DNA of 64,000 nt from Spirodela intermedia (lineage: Eukaryota > Streptophyta > Magnoliopsida > Alismatales > Araceae), in NCBI GenBank assembly GCA_902729315.2, contig LR746264.1, forward strand, positions 1,552,501-1,616,500, written 5' to 3'. How positions within the stretch are numbered: position 1 is the stretch's first letter; each line of letters begins with the position of its first letter. Positions 22,181 to 34,843 of the stretch are shown one piece after another. The notes beneath the pieces were generated by a model that saw only the letters and a list, made by a program, of their open reading frames with translations, ran no database searches and had not been told where the DNA came from. Both the position numbers and the translations under genes were made by a program.

Positions 22181-23557
22181 GACCAGACCCTATTATGTTG
22201 TAACTCAAATAAAGTATCTCTAAAAAGAAAAATAAATAAAGAGGATATGATATTATAAGTTGTGTTACTCTCTCACCCAATTCTCTTGGTCATTAATAAT
22301 GAGTCAACTCACATGACACAGTATCCCTTATTTGTTGCATTAAATTTATCTCCATTTTTGTCCATCTAAATGGACAATCAATTCATGGCCCGTTTTAGTT
22401 ATTTATGGGCTAATTGAACCCAACAGTCTTCTTTTTTGTGTTACCAAATCTTATACTGAAATTACTTTTTTCTCTTGTAGTAAATTTATTTTTTTCATGG
22501 TTTAGACTCCACTACCTATATGATTGCCCTCTAGACTAGTACGGCATACAGTTGCTTAGGGGAGGGGGGGTATGATGTGGATGTTATGGTTGCCACATCC
22601 TTCTAGTCTTGGTTGCTTGGTAGCTGAGGACTATTCTCCAATAGATCCATGGTGTTCTCTAGGAACAATGGGAGCAGACAAGAACTTTCACCATGTATCT
22701 AGATCCATGTTAATCTCTAAGATCAATGAGAGTACCATAAGAACTTCAACATGCATCCAACCTAGGGTGTAATTTATATGTGTTGCATTATGGTTTGGAC
22801 AATTATAGAAATACCCATCATATACTCCAGCTAGATTACCTATATGTTCAAATTTTTGTCGCTCATATAAATGAATATATACCCATGAAACTGTGTGCGT
22901 ACACATGCATTTCACTTTATCTTGTGAAGCCCATTGGAAAACATAGTTAATAGGAAAAGTTAACGATATCGGCGCAACAATGATAAACGGGCTTAGTAGG
23001 GGTGGTTATCCTAAATGAGGCCCGAGCTTCACGGGGCGTTCAACCCAGTCAATTCCCAGGCTATTCTTTAGGGTTCGGCCCTTTCTTTCCCCCTCCGCGT
23101 CTCTCTCTCTCTCTCTCTCCCTCTCTGAGTCTCCGCAAGAGACGATATCGCTTCTCTCAGTCTATTCTCCGTTCTGAGCCTGATTATATCTTCCAGTCTT
23201 CCCGGTGGGGTCGATCCGTTAAATTGATCAGTTCCTAACAATGCCGTCGAGCCCATCACTTGTTCTTTATCTAATGAAGGCAAGATATGAAGCAGTATCC
23301 CAAAGATGGTTGCCGGAAGGAGAATTCCCGCGTTTGCCTTTACAGTAATCGCAACCACGAAAACAGAAGCTTCTTGAAATAGAAAGAAGACGATCTCCAC
23401 ACGGATTAGCATCGTTCTCAAACCGACACTAAAACAATAATTTTCATAATTCTGATCCTACTCGATAGAGAGATTGATAGATAGCGTTGCCTATTCAGAT
23501 CTTATTTGACGGGTTCCAACACGAGAAAGAGAGGAGCTCCGGCGAGAGGGATCGGTT
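22181..23557. other. Intergenic, with an unrecognised 100-codon open frame on the minus strand
   Basis: AT-rich to 22950, then more balanced composition. A minus-strand frame from an ATG at 23412 down to 23068 reads a plausible mixed protein (MLIRVEIVFFLFQEASVFVV, later GSTALLGTDQFNGSTPPGR) before running into a (GA)n tract at about 23099-23126. I do not recognise it. It may be chance, or a fragment of organelle or transposon origin. Confidence 0.3.
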
Positions 23558-24088
23558 TTAGTAGGCGGCGACAGCGGAGGCATCGGCGGTGGCGCCGCCG
23601 TGCCTCCGGCCGTGGCAGCCACTGCGGCCGGCGGCGTTCTTCCTGCAGTTGGGTATCTCGGTGAAGAGGGAGATGGGGAGCTTCTGAGAGAAGATGCCCA
23701 CCTGGAACTCGATGTACTTGCCGTCGGAGGTGACTGCGAGGCCGGTGATGGAGACCCAGATGAACAGCTTCTTCACCTGAATGCCGGAGACGTCGGTGAC
23801 CGCGCCGTAGGTGAGCTTCCCCTTGAGCACGCGATCGAAATAGACGAGATCAGTGAACTGGACGTAGCAGGGCGCCGCCAGCTCCACCACGAACTCGCCG
23901 TCCTCGGAGAGGGTGTAGTTGACGACGGCGTTGGGGAGGAGGCCTTTTGGGAGGCCGTAGCTGGGCAGGTAGTCCTGCACTGGCGGCAGGTCGCCGCCGG
24001 CGGAGGCGACCGCCGCGGAGAGAGAGAGGAGGAGGATGAGGAGAGAGGAGGAGGAGGAGGAGGAGGAGGCCATGGCTTGCAGGATCAT
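23558..24088 (-). CDS. DUF538 family secreted protein
   Basis: Single exon, 176 residues if started at the first ATG (MILQAMASSS); the Met at residue 6 is equally possible. The N-terminal Ser-rich and Leu-rich stretch to about residue 30 is a signal peptide. The DUF538 body (about residues 35-148) shows the family pattern: L-P-x-V-x-x-YLPSYGLPKGLLPNAV, then YTLSEDGEFVVEL, the aromatic/Cys strand CYVQFTDLVYFDRVLKGKLTYG, SGIQVKKLFIWVSITGL, and GKYIEFQVGIFSQKLPISLF. It ends with a Gly/His/Arg-rich tail. DUF538 proteins are small plant proteins of unsettled function; I do not infer more. The exon is GC-rich against an AT-rich surround. Confidence 0.88.
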   Translation of the reverse strand: MILQAMASSSSSSSSLLILLLSLSAAVASAGGDLPPVQDYLPSYGLPKGLLPNAVVNYTLSEDGEFVVELAAPCYVQFTDLVYFDRVLKGKLTYGAVTDVSGIQVKKLFIWVSITGLAVTSDGKYIEFQVGIFSQKLPISLFTEIPNCRKNAAGRSGCHGRRHGGATADASAVAAY

Positions 24089-26165
24089 CTTGTGAATTGG
24101 GAGAGGGGGATTTAATGGGTGGAAGACCAGTTGGTGTGGAGAAGGTCGCCGTCATAATGGGTGCTAATTCACGTCCAATTATCGGAAAAACCTTGTGGGC
24201 TCCCCCCACCTTCCTACCTATAAATTATCTTCCCCATTTCTGCGTAATCTAACCTGAGAATTACATATAAAAAATATGACGTGCAATACTTCCAGCCACA
24301 AGTCTTCGTTCTTAGGAAAGCAGACAGAAAAATAAATAAAATAATAAAAATAATTAATAATAAATACTATAAATAGTATAAATAAAATAATTAAAAGGGC
24401 CGTCGGGTTCTAGTTTCCAGAGAGCACCCGAATTAAAATACATGAAAATAATCCCCCGATGAAGATTACGTTTGGCCTCCTAATTTGGCATTTGGTCAGC
24501 AAACTGGAGTTCTTTAAGAGTATACGTTTCCTTCCTCGGGGAATTATCTCAGCTAACGCGTCTCAAGACCCGTTCGCTCAGCAGCACCCAACCAACTCTC
24601 GTCGATTCCCCAGGCTGGTCTTCGGATGTTTGTGGGTTCTTGGAAATATCACATTTCAGATGGTCAACTCTGCAGTATCTATGAATTAAAGGGTACAAAC
24701 GGTGCTGGAATCCATTGGTGATCAAATCGTTCGTTTGAATAAATCGAAATCCTTTGTATTGAATGTTCATAATACTTCCCCTCCGCATTGATCAGAGACA
24801 GATAGAGAGAGAGAGAAAAATTGGCGTAGTAAATAGGTCATATGGGCCCCACCAAAGTCAACTTGCGCTCTTCTCGGCACTGGGTAAAACGGGGGGGTTC
24901 TCTCTCTACCTCTCTTCCCTTTGTGACACACTTCCAAACTCGCAGCTCTCTTCCTCTCCTGGTTTCTCTCTCTCCTTCTCTACCGTTTGTAACCCACTTC
25001 CAAATTCGCAGAACTCTCCCTTCTCCCTCTGTTGTACTCTCTTCATCTCCTGGTTTCTCTCTCTCTCTCTCTCTCTCTCTAAATGGCCGACAGTTCATCA
25101 AGCCCACAAACAATGCCTGGGGTCCACACAAGTCCACTAATAACGAGCGGGTCAATTAATGCTGCAAGACTAAACCTGCTCCAGGCTGGGTCTGAATTAA
25201 TTTCGGAACCTTGACTTGGATCACACCAAGCCAAAAAACAAAAAATGGGGAAGAAAATATTCGGCGGATATTCTCTCCTTTTTCTTGGATTTTCTCCAAC
25301 TCTATGTTCCCATGATCAGGGCCGCCCCGAAGATTGAGAAATTATAAATGGGACCACACCTTCAACAATATTTATGGACATTTTAGTAATATAAAATTGC
25401 ATAAACCCGTTTGATACAGATCTAAGAAGTAGCATTCATCTTGCCCTAGGCATTGGTGTGATATGAGCAAAAGTGAAGCTGACTAGGCCGCCATGTGGCG
25501 GGCCCTCTATCCAGCGTGGCAATTAGCACATTGATGAGACAACTTGGTCCATGTGGGTGTTATATTTTATAAGATTACAGGAAATTAAATTCCTATTATT
25601 GATATTTACATTAACCTGTCAAAATGTACCAGGAAGTCCGGCTGAAGCTCTATCGCTTTAGCCTTCTTTCTATTTCAAGTAAGGGGGGTTCATCGATCTA
25701 CTTTCAGCAAAAAAGGGTAAAAAAAAAAAGAAAAAGAAATCTTCAACAAGCATTTTTAATACAACTCTATCATGGGCTTGTGATAATTCCTCGAATCTAG
25801 ATTCTCATCTCGGCTAATGAGGACCCTGTGATTGGAATCCAAAGGCTGTGCAGTGATTTGGTGGAATCTTTGATCCTCGATCCAGGTCATGAGTAGGTTG
25901 TGGGGTTTCTCCATCGGATCAAAGCTCTGTCAAGAACCCTAATGAGGTCCTGCTTTGGTTGTCGAGCCTTCTGAATCCATGTCATGCATGGACTGAGCAG
26001 AAGTGAACTACAGAGGAGGAGTAGGATATTGAGATTGGTCAACGTCTGAAGAAATCTACCAGATAATGGGAGGAAATTAGGGATGAAAAATGAGCAGAGG
26101 CGTTGAGTAGTATTCTGAATTTAGTAAGGTGGATAGTTGACTCTGTGTAATTAAAGAACATAAAT
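24089..26165. other. Intergenic, with a CT-rich tandem repeat
   Basis: No credible gene. Contains an AT-rich stretch (24250-24440), a pyrimidine-rich tandem duplication at about 24900-25080, and unremarkable sequence after it. The region nearest 24089 should contain the DUF538 promoter, but I could not pick a TATA box with confidence. Confidence 0.45.
24900..25081. repeat. Pyrimidine-rich tandem duplication ending in (CT)n
   Basis: Two units: about 24900-24965 and 24966-25054. Both contain CACTTCCAAA(C/T)TCGCAG and end CTCCTGGTTTCTCTCT. The second is longer and is followed by a (CT)n run to 25081. Confidence 0.65.
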
Positions 26166-29100
26166 TTAAAACAGAAGGGGAGCGTTGACTAGCCTCGGAT
26201 GTGCAGGAATTTTCAACGTCCGGTCGCAGGTGTGCATAGCTGCATCGCAAGGAAGAAGAAACCATTCATATTTTTTCTTCGAAGCTGTCTGAGAAGCAGA
26301 AGGGGCGTTGGTTCTGGGAGGGGAGTCGGACTGATAGTGAGACCTAGTGGCTGGTGATTTTGACCCACACAAGAAGGATCAGACCGCTTTTGGTCAAACA
26401 GTGGAGGGATTTCTACGAGAGAGAGAGAATAAAAGCTAAATATTTGATAGCCTATTTAATCATCCTGATCTCCATTGCGAAATGCATGCCCTTGACTAAT
26501 GGCAGCAAAATTTCCAACTATGAGAGCATTTTATGACGTGATTATTGGCCTTTGGTTTGCTCATAACTATGGGTACATAAGATCATCAACATATTAATTT
26601 TACCCATCTAGATTTTCTATAACCATTTTTCCAAGATTTCTTTGAGATCCTCATCGTACAATATATTTCAGAACATAGAGGTGATTTATTTCTTTCCTGA
26701 CTCCTCAAGAATGAGACTAAGAGTGAAGACAATGGGTAAAAGTGGAATACGGAAGAAAAAAAAGTCAAAGAGCTGACTATGTGAGAGCTCAGAAGTCGCT
26801 ATGGGGACAGAATAGAAAGTGACAAGAATCTTTCCTAGTAAAGAAAATAATAAGCCCTCCAGAACACGGTAATACCTTCTAGAAGGATGCATGAAAAGGA
26901 GAAATCAATTAGAAGGACGGAAATGTCTTTCAAAGGAACAAGATAGACCTGGATTCTCTGCAGAAGCCTCACGAGGAGTCTTCGATGGCTGATCTTCTCC
27001 TGATGCTCGTCTTTTCCTTCCCAAACTGTGATAAACATGATATTAGAAAAATGATGGTAAACAAGGAAGATATTTAGGAAATAATTCAGCATAGTCTGAG
27101 AAAAATATCCGCCAAATGTGAAGACAAGTGATAGTTTGTCCAAGCAACATGATCAGCACCTTCCATTTTCTTCTCCAGAAGATATTTTGAAGACTTGAGC
27201 TTCGGGTGGCGAAGAGTTTACATTTTGATCCATCTACAATAGGAAGATAAATAATACATATAAAACCTGATCCCACTATGCAAAAATACTTGTAACTGAG
27301 CAAATAATTTTATTATAAAATTTTCAAAGAGTCGCCGTTTATGCTGTTCGACCTCTTGACATGAATTAGCAATGGTGGCCTGAACCCTTTGTAGCATGAG
27401 CTCCATGTTAAGTAGCTCAAGATGCAAGCCCTGGCCAAGCAATGCCTTTAAATAATATAAAGAAGAAACGTTATAGAGAGAGGGTAAGGTTGTTGACATT
27501 AAAACCTGTTTTTCTGATGTCATACTCTGAATAATCTCGTCCTTGATCGATAGAGCCTTTTGTAAGTGATGGGAGTAAAGAGAAAGCAAAGTCTTGGATG
27601 CTGGACGAATGCCCACTTTGAATCAAAGATAAGAGTACAAATAACGAAAGCTGAAGGATATTTCTCTGACTTGGGTATGAAGGACGATATCGTTCTTTGC
27701 CTCTTGAAGTTGTTCTTCCAACTCAAATAAAGTTGTATCTTTCCTCTGAAGTTCGTTCTGGTAGTTTCTGAGTTTACCCTCCATAAAACAAATCTTCTCT
27801 GCAAGGGGTTAGATTAATAACGATTTTTAAAATAATTAAATAAAAAAAATCCCTCTTTACGGGGAAGAAATAAAATCATTTGAAAAAGAGCAAGATAACG
27901 GTAAAAATTAGCGGCCGAAGCCGTATTGTGAAAATTGAACGAATTCTGATGTTTGAATAGCCGGAATGATTGCATTCTTCCATCAAAAAAGGAAAGGAAT
28001 GAGGACTTCTTACTCATCTGTGAGATGAAAAATAAACACTTTATTTTAGACAGAAAAGAAGAAGCTGACAGATAGCTTGTGGTGAGCAGGAATTAACAGT
28101 GAGATGAAAGTCGGGCATTTTTTTCCCCTTCTCTTAAAGGTTGCTTATGGTAGCATTAGTCCAAGAACGTGCAAAAATTACAAAGGTAAGAGCTAAAAAA
28201 ATTAAGCTTACCCTCAAGCTCTTTCTCAAATGTTGAAATTTTGTTCATTTTCTCCTGCAATCTGATTGCTAGATGTTCAAAGGATAGTGAAAGAAGGCAC
28301 CAAGTCAAATTTCGACCACAATAACAATTCGAGTCTGCAAATATTTCCTGACGCTAAGTACTTAAAAGTAAACATATCATAGTTTCGTGACTACACATGC
28401 CTACTTGCTCTTTTTCACTCACAAGCTGTTGAATACTGTCCACTGTTCCTTTTAAAGCTTCAGCTTCTTTCTCAATTGAGTCAAACAGCGACAGATGCCT
28501 TTGCACCTTATTAGAAAGAACATTGAGCTGCTTATCCTTTACTATAATGGCATTTTTCAGTGAGCATGCTGAACCCTGAACTCAAGAAAATTACTATGAG
28601 TAAAAACCCATGTCACTGTATTCCATGCATTAAAAAACGGGGAAGAAATATTTGATTGAAAGAAATCAATGCAGGTGATGTTGGAATACTCTACCGAAAC
28701 TATCATACATACATTATTAAACTTCTGTGAATATTATTACCAGGTTTGAACAGATCAACACATTAGCAGTAATTGTCTGTCAAGGAGATATGTATCACAA
28801 CACTTAAGGAAACGCACTTTTAGAAAACCCATTCCATAATCAACAGAAGAAAACAAGTACAGCCTGTAGCTGAACAAAACATTTCTTGGCGTTAGCATTG
28901 CATCGTACTAAACCTAGATCTGGTTACTCAAGGGAAGAAAAAAAAGTTAAGAACAGCTAAGCGAAACATATTAATATGATGGTCAAGCGATCAGCTCATT
29001 ATGTTTAGATACTCATGATATCCACGGTATCATTTCAAGATATTATGGAAAAAATCATGATAGTAACCAAACCTATACTCTGCAATAATATAAAAATAAT

Positions 29101-31827
29101 GTTGGCAGATTGTGGCTCATTCAAGCTTTTGGAAGATTGAGATTACATACCTTTCTGTGTATAATAAACATTTTTGGACAACTCTTTATAATATTCATAA
29201 TATTCATTTACAGATTTTAAACCAATCGACTGAGAACAGGGATTTTTCAACATTTTTTTTATAGACAATACAAATCAATAATTTAGGTTTAATTTTTTAT
29301 ATATGTTCATTGCTTGCCATAAATTTCCATGTTCTGATCAGCCCCCAAAATCCCACGCATCCATAATTACTGCGATTTCATAGCTTTAGTTATGAGTGCA
29401 CGACTTAATTTGATAGCAATGTATGTTTGCCACCGTCTATGGAACTTATCCATGTGAATGAACTTATGCTACTATTACTATTTTGTAGGTCTGCTTATCA
29501 AATCATATTATCTGCGCATCTCTCTCCCTTGGAGAGTTTCATTAAATGTGATTGAGTTATATACCAAACATGGGCAATCTATAATGCTAAAAGATTGTAA
29601 GTCATTGAAAATTGTCCCCAAACCAAATGGCGCATGTTAAATCATATTATTAAATGTGATTCATTAGATAATATCCCACTAAATAATTCTGCTTTCGGAT
29701 AGTCATGTTTTCTTTTCTATGTGCACAAATCCTACAAAGGGCTGCACGTGAGGGAACAAATTGAAATAAAGCGATATTGGATGCACAGCTTGTATATTAT
29801 TATTCAAATTTATGAGACTAGACTCATTGTCAATTGCTTTTGATTTAGAAAGCTTAACTCCGTTGCATGAAGAAAATAGAATGAAGTGAGAGTACAATTG
29901 TCCACAATACAAATGAATAGAAAGAAAACTATATCTGAAAACAAATACACATCTTATTGGAAACATGATACGCATTTTATGGAAAATAACTAATATGTGA
30001 TCCCTGAAAGAATCTAAATGCCATAACAAAATTGTGGCTATAAAAAGGACCGCACATATATTGGAAGAAACAAATTCAAACAATGGAGAAGACAAGAAGA
30101 AAACCTCGTGAGCTTTTATAAAGGCGTCTCTGGATTTGAGCAAGTTATCTAACGTGTCCCTCAATTCTTTTTGCTTCTTTTCCAGCAAAATGTTGTCATT
30201 CTCAAGGTTCTCCATCTACAAAAGACAGTATCTATAAGTTATATCAGGTATTACGTAGACACAAAACGATAGTAGAACATGAATATGCTCCAAAAACTGT
30301 AATCATGATGGTGAACAAATATTCTGCACCTGTTTAAGTGCCAGCAATTGAAGAACATTCTGACGCATTTGCCATATTTGAGTCAATAACAAAACTGGTC
30401 ATCATTACAAGTGTGTATCGAATATTTACCAGATAATGTGTAATAAGTTACGGACAAAAACACTGTGATGCCTTATCGTTTGGTTGATTTTCCCTCGAGT
30501 AATGGTAAATACACCCAATTTTTTCTTCATCTATATTGTTTTGTTGACATCATTGGCATAATACTTGAGTTTCCTTAAGCACCTCCTAGACATAATGACA
30601 GCAAATTTCGTTCTGAAGACATAAGCCCTACCTAAAAGAAACCGGAGAACAGAGTGTACTTCCATCAATAGAACATCCAAAACATCCCTGCTTATTAGTG
30701 TTTACTCATTATGTTGTATTATTCATAAAATATTGTTATCTATCAGCCACCTTGCCCATATTGTTTTTTGTTTTCAATATCATTAGAGACAAATATTCTC
30801 AAGTAGGTCGAAAGATTTTCGACTAAAGCAAAGATAATTTCCAACTCGAGAAATGGAAAAATCTACATCACTCCATTGGTCTCTTGAAATCATCCATTTC
30901 AGCAAATGTTATGTTCTCCAGCCTGAAAATTTCCTGAAAATCTTTCAGATTGTTAGAGAGAAACACGTAGGACTAATGTCCACTTATAACTTCAGTAAAT
31001 TCTTTGAATTTAGCCACGTTGACCAGTTCAAAAATGGCAACGTCTAATACTAAGGTAAGAGTAATCATTTTATTTTGCTCAATAGATTTCTCACTTAATG
31101 CCACAGCGAATTTGATCCAGTGCTTTTCACATTGGGTATCGGAAATTCATCAACATGGCATAGATATCATGATCAGATTAAGTCATGGTAGAAAAGCATT
31201 CCATGGGATTGAATTTCAGCGTCTCATTGGTAGGTTGCAATGCTCCAACAACAACACTTTCACTTCCAAAAAGACGAGTGGAAGTTATAAGAACTAAAAG
31301 AGAAACCAAGGCAGATAAAGATGAGAAAAATGCTTCAACGCACGGGAGCACCTTGGTCTCAAGCTTGCGCTGCAACTCATCACGCGAAGCCAACTCTGCC
31401 TGCAATTCCTGAAGCTTCTTGGAGAACTCTGCTTCAGCTTCCCTATGCCTCTGGAGCCCAAAACCACCGCAGATAAGATGAATTAACATCTCTGAGTATA
31501 ATTAAAAAAATGGAAGAAACTGAGAAACGGAAGTAAGGACTGGTTTCACAGCGGCAGGAGATGGAATGAGACATGAAGTGATTGAAGTTCAAAATAAACC
31601 TGCACAGAAAGCCCAAGCTCCTCTTTCACACAGCGCTCTGTTTCCTGGACTTGCGATCACGGCCGACAGGGAAAACAAGATGGAAGAATGCAGATCTCAG
31701 GGAGTAGATGAGAAATGGTCGGGGGATCAAAATGGGAACAGCTTGTAGTCACCCGGAGAGCCTTGTTTTCCGCGATTATAGAGTGTATATGGAGCTTGAG
31801 CTTCGAGAATCTGACCATCCCCTCCAT
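26166..31827 (-). CDS. Coiled-coil protein of unknown function, about twelve exons
   Basis: I do not recognise the family. Exons with matching phase and GT-AG borders are: 31753-31827, 31600-31644, 31352-31450, 30105-30215, 28405-28575, about 28212-28268, 27671-27798, 27506-27556, 27353-27445, 27160-27233 and 26949-27025. A possible last exon is 26166-26239 (weak). The conceptual protein is about 350 residues, dominated by heptad-rich Glu/Lys/Leu segments such as EFSKKLQELQAELASRDELQ, LEKKQKELRDTLDNLLKSRD and LEEQLQEAKND. After these comes a Ser/Pro-rich tail with a basic GRKRR patch that could be a nuclear signal. The 5' border of exon 6 is unresolved: the obvious acceptor is out of phase with exon 5. 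The start at 31827 is the first ATG. Eleven more codons upstream are open and begin GTGGAAGCG after an in-frame stop, so an ATG-to-GTG change or a missing upstream exon is possible. Low GC, unlike its neighbours. Confidence 0.6.
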
Positions 31828-32064
31828 CTCCCTGCGCTCCTGCAGCTCGCTCGCTTCCACTCAGCGCTTGCGGAGGCCGGCGGGAAGACTTTAGTAGGTT
31901 CCTCCTACCTCCAACATTTCAAAATTCTTTTCTTTTTCAATAATTGAAATTACATTATTACACTTTACAAAACTATAATTTTATGCATACCCTTACTGCT
32001 ACTTGCTCATCATCATCGACGTTTGGGAGGAGGGGCATATGGTGGAGATCTGAAAAGATCAAGG

Positions 32065-32340
32065 ATTTTTTGCTCATTCGTTTTCTAGGTGGTGGGGAAA
32101 TATAAAATATTAATAAATAACCCTTTACAGATATTATTAATAAATTATAATTATATTACCATACTTCCAAATGTTCTAATAATTTAAATAAATAATAAAA
32201 AAGGCCGAGGATGTTTCTGCTCTTTCGTTTTCTAGATGGTGGGGAAAGTAAAATATTAATAAATAAATATAATCATAATAAATTACACTTATATTACCAT
32301 ACCTCCAAATGTAACAATAATTTAAATAAATATTAAAAAA
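32065..32340. repeat. Diverged direct duplication of about 130 bp
   Basis: Both copies begin at TCATTCGTTTTCTAG or CTTTCGTTTTCTAG and carry TGGTGGGGAAA, ATATTAATAAATAA, AATAAATTA and TTATATTACCATAC in the same order. They end in CTAATAATTTAAATAAATA or the close variant AACAATAATTTAAATAAATA. Confidence 0.6.
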
Positions 32341-33265
32341 ATCACAACTTGCCCTAAGAAGGAAACCTAACTCAATGCCAATGGATGATGGAGGAGTTTG
32401 GTTACTTATTATAGAAATTAACTAGTAATTGCTTATACTTGGCAAGTATATGTTGATGGGCCAGACTAATTATATTGTCTCTATAATGATATGTTATAGC
32501 ATTATAACAAAAGATCTAGGAGGTTGTGGGTTGTGCCAACTATCACAAGCAGAAAATAATAAGCTAGTCTTTGATAAAAGAAGAGGTTAATGAAAAAGAG
32601 AGGATGAGGCACTTTTCAAGGGTTTGAATTATTTTAAAGTCAAACCCTAGAAGGGTTTGACTTTTGTCAAAGGGTTTATGAGCTATCAAACTTTTCTCAT
32701 CCATGGATAAATATTTCATAATTATAGGGAATCATAATCATGGTTGAATGTGCATGAAATCGCACCACATGTGCTAAGTTATTCTAATATGATTAAATAA
32801 TATCATACATTGCATTTAACAAAATCATAAGCAAAACACAGTTAGACCATGGTTGGAAAAGCCCCCACAAGCTGATCCCCATCAGAATCAGATCAGGGTT
32901 GATCCTCTAATTTCGCCAGTTTTTACCACATAGTTGTCTCAACCCAAATACATTTTACAAGTATTTGAGTGGATGCCTTATTCTGTACAAAAACTACCCA
33001 AAACAGGTAGAAAACTGCACATTTAACATGATTATAAAATTTCCCATGGTTTGACCATAGCCCATATACCTCAAGAGTACCTTGGGCCTACCTCAGAAAG
33101 GTTCAATTGCTGCCAAGAGAAGGGGAGGGGGGGCGAAATTAAACAAAAAACTAACGAAAGAGATCAATAATTTCTATATATACATAATATGTATAGAAAA
33201 AAGATATTTTTCCAAATGCATGAGATGTTTACTCTGATCTTCTACTGACTTTTGAAAGCTTGTGC

Positions 33266-33267
<2 letters not shown>

Positions 33268-33355
<88 letters not shown>
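33268..33355. repeat. Compound (GT)n(GA)n microsatellite
   Basis: About 20 GT units run directly into about 23 GA units. Confidence 0.95.
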
Positions 33356-33358
<3 letters not shown>

Positions 33359-34843
33359 GGCAGATCAAAAATAAGGAAGAAAACACAAAAAGGGAAAGCT
33401 CTCGAGTGTCCATTTCTTAACAGCTGACGATCCAAAGGGCAAGCTTTCAAAAGCTGAGAGGAACCCATGAGGAATTCCACGCCCGGATGACCTTATGGGC
33501 GTGCCCAATTGGGGAGATGAGCTGGCTGCAAGTCAACGGCTATAATCGGTCAGATTCGGAAGAACAGCCTGGGAGTTTTCATCAACCGAAGCAAAGAATT
33601 ACAATTGGGGTATGATATTACCTCCATCACCTCTCGCCATTTCAACAGAGGGTGGAGTGGGCGATCACCTATGCTTATTAATGACATAAACTTAACTAGA
33701 AAAGGAAGGTATGGAGAAAGGGAGAAAAACATGCTGCCGGGACAAAAATTGTTCTTTCTGATTTTTGCCTAAAGGGGGAAGGGGAACGTGATGTCAACAA
33801 CATATTTCCACAGTTTCTATGGGACAAAGAGCCATGATACAGGTAGACCCACTATCTCCACCGGGACATATCTAGAAAGCCCACCAGGTCAAAGAGGGCT
33901 GTCTCCTCTTCGATTATACAGTCAATGGAGGGCGACAACCTTCTAGCCACTCTCCACCAGCCAAGTCAACCAAAAGACCTGACAACAGAAATGGCACATT
34001 AAGAAACAGGATTAGGAGCTCAACCTCACTGAGAACAGCTCAGATTAAGTGCAATGAATAAAATATAATCATATGTGAGAGAAAATTGCAAGAAGTCCAC
34101 TAGAAAATGTTGCAGTCTGGATGACTGGAGATGATAACAGTGGCTCTAGATCCCTGGGCAATCTGGATCACAGCCAGAGATGAAGGAGGTCAAGTAGTAA
34201 ATAATGCATAATCCTCAGAAAAGTCAACTGCTCGGTGCCCAGTTCGTCAAAGGACCATGATATTCCAGAAAATAAGAAAAATAATATATTTTCTTAGGGA
34301 ATTCAATTAGCAAAAGACGGCCGGCGATGGAATACAAAGAAATTCAGGGATAATGGGTTCAAGAAAACGTTGCAGTCTTCTTTTCTAAAAAATTGGAAAT
34401 CTCTCGTTCTTCCTTTTTTTAGCAAATGGAGTCAGCTGCTCCACTTCGGCTGGAGTGTGGCACACTGTTCCAGGAGGACAAGGTAGGATGACCCCCCAAG
34501 TCATCCAACTATGGCTGGATTCTGAAAATCTCTTTGTATATATACTTTGTGTGTAATATTGTCCCTACCTTCCATGATTTCCAGTGATCCGAATATTTCC
34601 CGAATGAGAGATTCCAAGATGATCTTGATCTTGAACTAACAAATTAGTCTTGCACATTCTCGGATTAAATGCCAAACTTTGATCCCATCCACTGTACTTG
34701 GAAGATATTTATATTTACACATTGCAGATATTCGGATGCAAACAATAACAACTCTGAACTAAAGAAACAAACCTGGGGATGCGGATACTTGAAGAATAGA
34801 AATCACTTACGAAGATCATACTGAAAAGATTGCTTACCTCAGG

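Larger units (their letters stand above)
31828..34843. other. Intergenic between coiled-coil and CCR4-type genes
   Basis: AT-rich with no gene seen. It contains two related segments near 32065-32150 and 32210-32330: TTCGTTTTCTAG(G/A)TGGTGGGGAAA followed by AATATTAATAAATAA and TTATATTACCATAC(T/C)TCCAAATGT. They form a diverged direct duplication of about 130 bp. A compound microsatellite lies at 33268-33355. Confidence 0.45.

Noticed and set aside
33174-33480. Ser/Leu and Thr/His repeat frames
   Set aside because: Translations of the GT/GA microsatellite.
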